Shown here: one piece after another, positions 1-7,499 of the stretch
Numbering within the stretch: the stretch's first letter is position 1
Layout of the letters: each line of letters opens with the position of its first letter
Source: Pigoraptor vietnamica
Taxonomy: Eukaryota; Opisthokonta; Filasterea
Direction of reading: 5' to 3'
Assembly (NCBI GenBank): GCA_943704525.1
Contig: CALSCQ010002191.1
Coordinates: 1 to 12,136 of the forward strand
DNA length: 12,136 bases
The notes under the pieces: generated by a model
What the model saw: the letters and a program-made list of their open reading frames with translations, nothing else
What the model was told of the DNA's origin: nothing
Databases searched by the model: none
Program-made: the position numbers and the translations under genes

Positions 1-128
1 AAGGAGGTCAAGCGGGCGCGCATGCGTGAGAACAAAAAGAGTAAAAAAAAAAAAGGAAAAGTAAGAAATTGGCGAGAAACACTGCACTTGATCGCCACAT
101 AGATAAGTGCAATGTGAGAGACACACAC

Positions 129-1730
129 CGTCGGGAAGTCCCAGCGACGACAGCCGCGCCTTCGTTTCGCTCTCCGCGCGCAACTTTGGCGTCCGCCGAA
201 CGAATTCCTTGTCGGCGTCGGAGAGGGGGGCTTGGCCTGGTAGGGACAGAGGAGGGAGACAAATACACACCGTGTGAGCTAACCGGGAGCATCAAAGCAC
301 GGCGTAGTTGAGTGTGATGGCGGGATATACAACACGAAGAGACACGACGCGTGCGGGCACTGCACGCACTTGTCTTGTCCAAGACACTGTCGACGGCGGC
401 GCAATCCATGTCGGTGAAGGCCTCCGATATCCCCACGAGAAGCGCGTCCAACGCCTCCGAAATCGGCTTCAGCGCGTCCGCATAAAACGTGCCGCTCATC
501 ATCGCCAGGGACATCGGCGCGCTCACATCGCACTCGACGCCATGCCTGTTCGACCGCCAGCGCGACAGCGTGAAGGAGGGAGGGGCAGCAGACGCGCCGC
601 GCACCGCAGCACGCTCCGACAGGCGCCGCTCTATGAACAGGCGCATGGCGACGGAAAGAAAGGGTATGTAGTCGTTGACGGAGAGGTCGCCGAACAGCGA
701 CTGGAGGTAACGGCCGAGGGAGTCGACCGGCCGCCAGGACATGGCGTCGCCATCGACACCGTACTCCAGATAGGGCCACGTCCACGCGACGGCGTGCCAT
801 TTTGTGGGGACGCTCTGCAGTGCGCGCAATGAATGAGTGGTCGAGCGACATTGCGGGTTGCATGCAGACAGTCAACGCAGGGGGGGAGGGAGGGGATACA
901 CGAGGGTTTGACGCAGACAGTCTACCGGCGGGAAAACATGACAACGTGTGCGCACAGCACAGAAGTACAGGCGCACCTGGTACCCCGTCTTCTCCTCGGC
1001 GGCACCCCACGCACGCGGCGACCAGTTGTAGCCGATGTGCACCGTCTCGTTCGCCGCCTGCGCACGCTCCAAGAGCACCGACACGATCGAACCGAGCAAG
1101 CTCACGACGCCCTCGCCCTCGGTGGTCTGTGCGCAAGATCGCAGCGCAGCAGCACTCAGTCGCACGCAAAGGAGAGAGGGGACACAAAAAAACAAGCGGA
1201 GATTCACAAACAAGGCGTGTCCGAGTGCGAACTTGCGCCTGTCAGTCGTTGACAACTGCGATCAATGTGCAGCGAGAGGCAGCCACCCACCGACACGCCA
1301 CGCCATATGGGCGTGGGGAGGTAGCGGTCGGGGCTAGTCTCCATGATCATCAGCTGGAGGCTCTTCGCGTACGGAGAGAGCACAGAGACCACGGACCAAG
1401 GGTGGCCCTCGATCTGCGCGCAGTGCGTGCGAAATGTGTAAGCGACACGTGGCGTAAGCAAGCATGGACGCACAATAGACAGCTCATGCAAGCCACACGC
1501 GGCAACACACAGTAGCACACACAGACAATAGCACTCGGTAGTACACGGCTATCGAAGTTGACACTCGCACGCACACGCACGCACACGCACGCACACGCGC
1601 GCACACGCAAAGCGTTGGCGCTGCACACCTGTTCCCTGTACACGACATCGGACTCGAGCTGCTCCAGCATGAGGGGCAGATTGAGACAGCTCTCTGGCCG
1701 CAGCCGCACTGCAGGCAAACGACAACAGTC

Positions 1731-1761
<31 letters not shown>

Positions 1762-2078
1762 ATTCCGTTTTCAAAAGTGTTACTCGTCACGGCGAGGTTC
1801 ATGCTCAAGTGCATACAAACTGCTTCGCTCACAATGAACTACAAGCCGACACATCGCCCACAGCCGCTCCCATCACAGCAACATCGCAACAAACACGCAC
1901 CCCCGAGGGACTTGGGCACGGGGGGCGGTCCGCCGGGGACGTAGTTCTTGCGCGGAATGTAGTTGAAAAGGGGGACGACGAGCGATGCGACGGACCCCGA
2001 GCTCACCGACCACCCTGGAATGAAGCGCTTGCCGTGCGCAGACAGCAGCGCAGCGGGATCGCTCTCGAACGAGTCCAT
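129..2078 (-). CDS. Unidentified multi-exon protein with Trp-rich core, 3' end beyond the window
   Basis: I do not recognise this gene. Exons read on the minus strand are 2078-1901, 1708-1629, 1413-1291, 1126-977, 814-370 and 236-129. Their phases match (1,0,0,0,1) and they join into 361 residues without a stop. The ATG at 2078 sits in a good Kozak context (cccgccATGg), with an in-frame TGA nine bases upstream. The core is strikingly motif-like: GHPWSVV (residues 89-95), GYNWSPRAWG (159-168), then TGYQSVPTKWH and WTWP (174-191). An Ala/Leu-rich helical part follows, then a charged tail (LSDADKEFVRR). No signal peptide or membrane segment is seen. The order 'HP ... YN ... H' loosely recalls HIT/GalT-type nucleotide transferases, but that is only a guess. 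After 129 a GTGTGT donor and a long pyrimidine-rich tract run to the edge, so at least one more exon is probably outside. Alternatively the last exon simply reads on, as its frame stays open to base 1. The third donor (1290) could instead be six bases earlier in the transcript. Fusion to the upstream esterase gene, splicing at the AG before 2063, cannot be excluded. Confidence 0.62.
1571..1610. repeat. Ten-base tandem repeat, about four copies
   Basis: The unit gcacacgcac occurs three times exactly (1571-1600), followed by a variant copy. It lies inside the intron 1628-1414 of the minus-strand Trp-motif gene. Confidence 0.8.
1730..1762. repeat. CA microsatellite
   Basis: An almost pure (CA)n tract is broken by one extra A. 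It lies within the intron 1900-1709 of the minus-strand gene, where the transcript would read TG/UG. Confidence 0.85.
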
Positions 2079-2268
2079 GGCGGGTCACTCGCACCGGTCA
2101 ACGCAGCCGAACAAGGTTGCCGGAAAGCGGTGTGCGGCCCCTAAAGTGAGAGATGAAGGAAGTGTGCACGCACGTGTGTGGGGTGACATGGGGAAATGCC
2201 TGAGCGTGTCCACTGACTCTACAATCTCGCAGGTCACGCAATCGATGTTCTCTTTTACAGCACACGTT

Positions 2269-3041
2269 CTATGCATGCATCCCCAAGTCCCTCGCATGAA
2301 GCGCGGCGGGCGAAGAGACGGAAAGGGGCTGTGCCAGAGCACTGATGTCGCTTACGCTCACTAGATGGATTGAGACGCTTTTAAAGCACTCATGTTGCAG
2401 CACCGACACATTCACAATCCGTGGCACTCCGTCGTCTTCTCCCGGCCTCTTCTCGCATAGCTTGTGCATTATCAGCTGCACGACGTCCTGGTACACGTGC
2501 GTGTTAAAGTGGTGCGCTTCCTGAAAGATGCGTCAGTTACCCGGCGCCGTCGGCCGACTGTAACCGCTCACCATCTCCCTAAAGTCAATCACGGGAAACG
2601 CATTGCGCACGCCCCCCGCCTTCACGTACGCGTCCTCCTCTGCAACGTCGGCGTCCGTGAATAGCAGGTGGTCCAAGGTACTGCCGGACGTCATGGCCAT
2701 CGCCGTTGGGATCACTGGCAGATGCGCGCGAACGTGGACGCGACTGAGGCGAACCCAAGCAGCTTGGTGTATCCGAGCCACAGCCCCGCGTTGAAAACGA
2801 CGGCGTCCGGATACTCTCCCTCCGTAAACGACGCGTACTTGTTGGGCGTTACGTGCGGTTCGGCGTTGAGGTCGTTTGGGGGGCGGAAGGGACTCCCTCG
2901 CCACGAGTGAATCGTGTTCCACTGCTGCGGCGTCCACGCACTCTCGAGTATGCTGCGCAAGGGCCGCGTGTTGGATGAAGCGAAGGCTGATGTTTGCGGC
3001 GATTTCGCGGTCGACGAGGACGTACACGTAGCGATGTGCGT

Positions 3042-3072
<31 letters not shown>

Positions 3073-3168
3073 AGTGAGAGAGCGCGGCGTGCGTTGTGTG
3101 CCCTGAACGTCAGCCTCTCCCACACGCTCGTCTGGTTCGCGCCCACGCACGTCGAAGTCGAGCGGCAT
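2269..3168 (-). CDS. PC-esterase-like protein (SGNH/TBL/NXPE type), 5' end unresolved
   Basis: The readable 3' half has exons ending or starting at <=2952-2734, 2680-2572 and 2520-2362 (minus strand), joined in phases 2 and 0. It contains HSWRGSPF, then YPDAVVFNAGLWLG, which resembles the 'yDvvvfntGhW' strand of PC-esterases. After that come FPVIDFREM, then EAHHF at the start of the next exon, then a helix ending LIMHKLC. That order matches the end of a PC-esterase domain, with EAHHF where the catalytic D-x-x-H is expected, so Glu replaces Asp. Upstream, coding-like sequence lies in another frame: an ATG at 3168 (PLDFDVRGREPDERVGEADV), a TG/CA tract, then YVLVDREIAANISLRF. No clean GDS motif is visible. 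The frame changes near 2955 without a good intron. The 3' end is also open: reading through gives a stop at 2271-2269, while a strong donor at 2361 (gtgagcgtaag) allows splicing to a frame that stops at 2085. It may be a pseudoenzyme, a decayed copy, or suffer an assembly indel. Confidence 0.5.
3035..3073. repeat. TG microsatellite
   Basis: A (TG)n tract with one C interruption separates two coding-like blocks of the minus-strand esterase, so it probably lies in an intron there. Confidence 0.85.
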
Positions 3169-3595
3169 ACGACCCCCGTCCGTCTATATTCATAGCGACG
3201 TGTTCGTGTGGATAGTTCAACCGGTGACGTATAACGTCTGTAGCGGCGATTGATGCTATCAGTAGGGGTGCACGCGGTCAATTCCGCCCGCCTCTCTTCC
3301 GTCCAATACGATCGAGAAACTCACTGTTGTGGCCGGACCACATTAAGCGACGGTGTTGCGCTCACATTGTCCTGTTTGGCGCCTCCGGTACACGATAACC
3401 CCCACGGCTGAGCGCAGCGCACTGACTTTCAAACGGCCGATGACTGTGCAGTTGTGACTGAGACCATCTCCGCTGCATGTGTCACGAGTACTCATCAACA
3501 TATCTCTTCAAGCCTGTTTCTATGACGGCAAGGGAGTGAGTAGATGTCGGCAGGTGGGGACGCCGGCGGGGTCAGTTTGGTCCGCCCGGCACGCA

Positions 3596-3623
3596 CGGAC
3601 CGGCGGCCGGCACGGCCGGTCCG
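3596..3623. repeat. GC-rich perfect inverted repeat (hairpin)
   Basis: The arms are cggaccggc (3596-3604) and gccggtccg (3615-3623), complementary over nine bases around a ten-base loop. The surrounding 60 bases are very rich in CCGG-type words. It lies in the spacer between the two divergently transcribed esterase-like genes, so a regulatory or structural role is possible but not shown. Confidence 0.55.
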
Positions 3624-3790
3624 AGCCGGTTCGGGTATGCGGCGGAAGGGGCCGGGCACTGACACCAGCTGGAGCACGCACACGCACACGCTAAACCTTC
3701 CGACCGAATTGCACTCGACAGCGATTCAAACCCTTGAAAATACGGCGCACAAGATGCCGTTGGAGAAAAAACTGAAACAGAAATGCGGCA

Positions 3791-4030
3791 ATGCGGAACG
3801 ACGAACTGTCCAGAACGGGGAGTGCCAATAGCGTTACCCCCAAAGATTTACAAACATGGGAGAAAATTCCATTCACCAAAGACGGAGTGCCGGGTATGCC
3901 GGTCACGACCGTGCGTTCACCACAGCGCGTGCGTCTGCGTGTGCGCGTGACCCCGAGGCAATCTTATGGGCTGTCTGCATTGCGGTACAACCCCGCCGTC
4001 CGACCCGCATCATTCGGCGGAAGACTCTAA
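3791..4030 (+). CDS. Doubtful small ORF in the spacer
   Basis: This open frame of 79 codons begins MRNDELSRTGSANSV, passes through TPKDLQTWEKIPFTKDG and then becomes Arg-rich. The first 40 residues look protein-like, and a different frame just upstream (from about 3754, MPLEKKLKQKCGNAE) is also charged and open. Base composition here is more AT-rich than in the neighbouring exons. It could be an exon of a small gene, a remnant of a decayed gene, or chance. No family is recognised. A possible donor (gtgcgt, 3910) follows the protein-like part. Confidence 0.2.
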   Translation: MRNDELSRTGSANSVTPKDLQTWEKIPFTKDGVPGMPVTTVRSPQRVRLRVRVTPRQSYGLSALRYNPAVRPASFGGRL

Positions 4031-4212
4031 ACTTTCCGACGTGCATTGTACCGGCCGAGACAACCGACTGCGACTCAGCACGCGTCGTGAAGTAGTGACA
4101 GCGTTTCATCGTCACTTTACTTCAATCTCACGTATAGCTCATAATACCGCAGTTAATCCTTCAGCAGTGGACCGGTTTCGATGGTGGGACGCCATCGGGC
4201 CAACGGAGTGGG

Positions 4213-6485
4213 ATGCAGCCGAATCGGCGGCGCTTACTGCTCCTATTGGCCGTCTCGCTTCCAACTCTCGTGGCCATCGGGATGATCGCTGCGTTTCTGA
4301 CGAAGCCAATCAAGTTCCAATGGGACGTAGCAGTCAGAGTAAGAGTGACTCAAGACGCGAGTCTCGCCGATAGCTCGACACACGCCGAGTATGTGGCAGA
4401 GCATTGGGACGCAGAGCCGAAAGTCGCGGGCTCTGTCAATGAAGGGGACGGGGTGCCCTTGCGTGGACTAGTCGACGGTGTTGGGGGAGGGGGCGCAAAT
4501 TCGGCACCTATCGCGGCGAGCGCGATTGGTAACGACGCCCCATCAGCTACGCCATCCGCCGGCGCCCGCACGCCTGCGAGCGGCGCCTCTGTTATCAATC
4601 CGAACACCGGCCCGACCGAAGTGACCGTGACGCGTGGAACCAAAACCGCACGACCGTCTGCCCCTGCACTTCCCGCGGCATCGGCTGCGGCCTCTCACGT
4701 GAAGTCTCCGTCACCTGTATGGTCAGCGCCGTACGATCTCGACGCGCCCGTGCGGTGTTTGGCCGATCGGGGCGACTTTCAGCCCCTCTCTCGAGCCGCG
4801 TGCGTGAGCATCACGCTCTCCCTTGCCGAAATGCGCGCGGATGCGAGCGATCCCGGCACAATCGTCGCCGTGGTGAACGCGACGACGTATGCGAGCGGGA
4901 ATGCAAGAGCCGCCGAAGGGCTTCTGCTTCTGGGGCGCCTGGCGTGCGCGGAAAACTGCGGTGTGGCCCGCGACGCCGGTCCAAACGGAAGCACCGTCAA
5001 CGTTCACACGTACTCACGTGACTTGTGTGGAGGGGCGTACGCACTCGCATTCCAGGGCCTGGACTACGCCGACGCAAGCGCGCGGTGGTCGCTCGTCGTC
5101 CGCATCGAATTCGCAAACTACGAGCACCGCGCCACTCCGCGTGACAACTGCACGCGCCACATCCCCGGCGCACCCGCGCCCGTGGTCGACGGTGCGCGCT
5201 ACGGTTGCGGACCCATACGCCGACACATGGGAGACGGATTGCTCTACAGCGGCACTCTTCCCTCGCGCCAATCGCCCGTTCCAACGCCAGACGCACCTGC
5301 GCAAGAGCCGTCGCGCACCCAGCAGGTCGCGTTGAATGACGGCGGTGCGCCCTCGACACTCCTTCCCAGCTGCGGCGAACGGGGTGAGAGCGCGAGCGAT
5401 GACGAGACGCTGCCAGGGCGCTGGGTGTTGCGACCAGGCGGAGACTTCAACATGCGCCTGTGCCGCGGAGGGGACGCTCCAGTGACGGACATGTGGACGT
5501 GCGATCGAATCGTGTGGTGCCCGCGCACGTGCCGTCTGCGCCTCTACAGCCCCGCGGAGATAGCGACGTGCTTTGAGCGCCGCAGCATCAAGTCCGTCCT
5601 GCTTGTCGGCGATTCGCGCACGCGCAACCTATTCGACGAAATCGGATCGCGTCTCGTGAATGGCCGCGCGCCCATGATCCAACGGTGCGCGTTAACACCG
5701 GTCGACCCTCGGGAATGGTGCAGAGTTGGGGACCGGTTTGTCGCACACGGCGCATCGTTCGAGCACATCTACGCGTGGGGGTTCTTTCCGGACGCGAACG
5801 AGACGGCGATTCCGCGGCCCTGTTCGCACGAACTAGGCCTCAATTACACGGCGTACTTTGCGTCGCGGCGCCAGTTACGTCGTGACGGCGGTCTCGAGTC
5901 CCTGCGTGAGCGGATGCACGGGGAGAGCGCGAAACCATACGACGTCGTACTGTTCACCGAGGGCGTGCACGCGCTGCAGGTGGGTGCAGAGTCCGATGTG
6001 TGCCACGACAGCAACCGTTGACAGAGAGTTTCAACTGAAAGCATTTGCGATACGGGCCTTATAAGCGCTCCATGGGACAATTACAAACGCAGCCCTTCCT
6101 GCTGGACGAAGACACACTTGCCTTTGTGCGGTCAGCGGCGGAGATCATCGCGACGGCACCCTCCAAGCCGCCCGTGGTCATATATCAAACAGCCCCGGCG
6201 GTCGTTGACTTTGGGAACGGCGTGCGTGACAACGCACGAATAGCGGCGTTGAATGCGCGTGCGATCAAGGCGGTGCGCGACGTTCTTCCGGGCGTGCTCG
6301 TGTTGGACCTGTTTGCAATGACGGTGGACGTGGCGCGCACGCGATACGCCGACCCTACGCACTTTTCGGTGAGAGTGCCGTCGAACGCATTCAAGGAGAG
6401 CGATCCGCCGCCGCCGATCATCGGGAGCGAAGCCGTGCTCGTCCTCCTGCATCTGCTGTGCGCCGGGGCTGAGCAGGATACTTGA
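4213..6485 (+). CDS. Type II membrane PC-esterase family protein (NXPE/TBL-like), 719 aa
   Basis: Two exons, 4213-5979 and 6093-6485, are joined in phase 0 across a 113-base intron (donor gtgggt, acceptor aacgcag). Residues about 8-30 form a hydrophobic signal anchor after a basic MQPNRRR start, implying a type II protein of the ER/Golgi or surface. An Ala/Pro/Ser/Thr-rich stalk follows (about 60-165), then a Cys-containing beta-rich region (about 170-310) that could be an Ig/filamin-like domain as in NXPE proteins. The C-terminal PC-esterase domain starts at about GRWV (402-405). It continues through WCPRTC (435-440), block I GDSRTRN (466-472; Asp467, Ser468), EGVH (583-586) and DPTH (676-679; Asp676, His679). 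The catalytic Ser, Asp and His are thus all present. Sequons N-A-T, N-G-S, N-C-T, N-E-T and N-Y-T suggest a glycosylated lumenal chain. Relatives acetylate or deacetylate polysaccharides or glycans, so an O-acyltransferase or esterase on a cell-surface glycan is inferred. The substrate cannot be told from sequence. Confidence 0.85.
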
Positions 6486-6764
6486 GGTGAGACGAGTAAC
6501 GCAGTGTAACAACATACCGGCGACCGAAACACGGGGGACGCTGCGATTGCAGTTGGCGACGAGAAGGGCGAGAAGCGGCGATGTGTGGTGAAAGTGACCC
6601 GTTCCCGCCCGCCTTCGCACGCGTCGGTGCGGTCGCTGCGTGCGCGCGTTTGGCCGCGCCGGCGCTCCACGTGCTCTTCAGTGCCCCTCGACCCCCCGTG
6701 CTTCGCGCTTCTTATTGCAACGAGCGCCTTTTTTTTTCCCCAATGAGAGAGAGACTGAGTTGGT

Positions 6765-7266
6765 TTGTGTGACTGTAATACGCCCAGCTTGAAAGAACTA
6801 AAAAGCCGATCAAGCCCGCAACCCCGGCGTTTGTTTTCCGATTCACGTGACCACCTCGCAGTGGCGCACGTAGCTCCAGTCGACAAGGTTGACGCACGCG
6901 CACGCGCAGCAACAGCTGAAGAGAAAAAAGCAACCACCGCGGAATGCGTCGCAGGAGACCCCCAGGTGGATCCCCCTGCCGTGCTCCCGTCGCATGCAGA
7001 ATTAATGTCGACTAAGAAGCCAATCCCGGATGTTCGCCATGTCGACGGCATCGCTCGTGGCGCCCGCGGCGAAGTCATAGCAGCCCTCTCCGCACCCTGT
7101 GTCAAACGACAGCACATTCAGTTTTTAGGAGGTGTACTGAACAACGCAACAGGGACATCCGGGGTGGTGTGTCTAACATTGCGTAACACATTTCTGCCGA
7201 AATCTCGTTTGAATTACGAGTACCATCTCCAAGGAGACGGGGCCAGACTGGTTGAAAGCGCGGGCA

Positions 7267-7297
<31 letters not shown>

Positions 7298-7496
7298 AAC
7301 ATACGCTTCCGTCTCTTTCTTTCCGTGTGTGCTGTTCAAACTGACTTGTCCACTGTGGAGCTATTGTGGAATTATTCGGTTTTGCTTTTGTGCGTTCGAG
7401 TCTGCACAATGCCTGCCGCCGCTTGAGAGTGTGCGCACGCAGTTTAGTCTGCGATTCGGCGTCGGCACCGTGACCGTCTCGTGTGCCTCCGAGTGA
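6765..7496 (+). CDS. Doubtful ORF upstream of the ankyrin gene
   Basis: A long open frame occupies the spacer. Its middle (about 6790-7130) reads like protein: charged and Ala-rich, with AEEKKATTAECVAGD and STKKPIPDVRHVDGIARGA. A pyrimidine tract ending in cccag (6782-6785 region) could be an acceptor before it and gtgtac (about 7132) a donor after it. The rest runs through a CA repeat and looks non-coding. It shares the frame of the ankyrin gene but is closed by TGA at 7494-7496, one codon before that gene's ATG. No family is recognised. It may be a separate small gene, a 5' exon spliced elsewhere, or chance in GC-rich DNA. Confidence 0.22.
7266..7293. repeat. CA microsatellite
   Basis: A pure (AC)n tract lies in the spacer about 200 bases before the ankyrin gene ATG. 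Confidence 0.85.
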
Positions 7497-7499
7497 AGG

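Larger units (their letters stand above)
3169..4212. other. Spacer between divergent genes
   Basis: About 1 kb separates the tentative minus-strand start at 3168 from the plus-strand start at 4213. It probably holds both promoters and any missing 5' exon of the minus-strand esterase. A short open stretch on the minus strand, ATG at about 3480 ending near a GTGAGC donor at about 3363, could be such an exon. The hairpin and the weak small ORF are listed separately. An upstream out-of-frame ATG at 4181 precedes the esterase start. I see no TATA box or other promoter element I would defend. Confidence 0.4.
6486..7499. other. Spacer between the esterase and ankyrin genes
   Basis: Apart from the doubtful ORF, this kilobase holds the 3' flank of the esterase gene, a T tract at 6728-6737, a CA repeat at 7266-7293 and the presumed promoter of the ankyrin gene. 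No canonical AATAAA polyadenylation signal or RNA gene was found. Confidence 0.4.

Noticed and set aside
308-832. Plus-strand ORF of 174 codons
   Set aside because: Arg-rich and antisense to the best exon (814-370) of the minus-strand Trp-motif gene.
1558-1770. Regular CACGCA/CA repeats as a possible CRISPR array
   Set aside because: Units are contiguous simple sequence with no unique spacers, within a eukaryotic intron.
3003-3168. Translation of the TG/CA tract as a Thr-His repeat in the minus-strand esterase
   Set aside because: The frame is open through it, but a pure dinucleotide tract is more simply intronic, as in the other genes here.
6185-7117. Minus-strand ORF of 310 codons
   Set aside because: It overlaps the well-supported second exon of the plus-strand esterase and is Ser/Ala/Arg-rich, typical of an antisense shadow.
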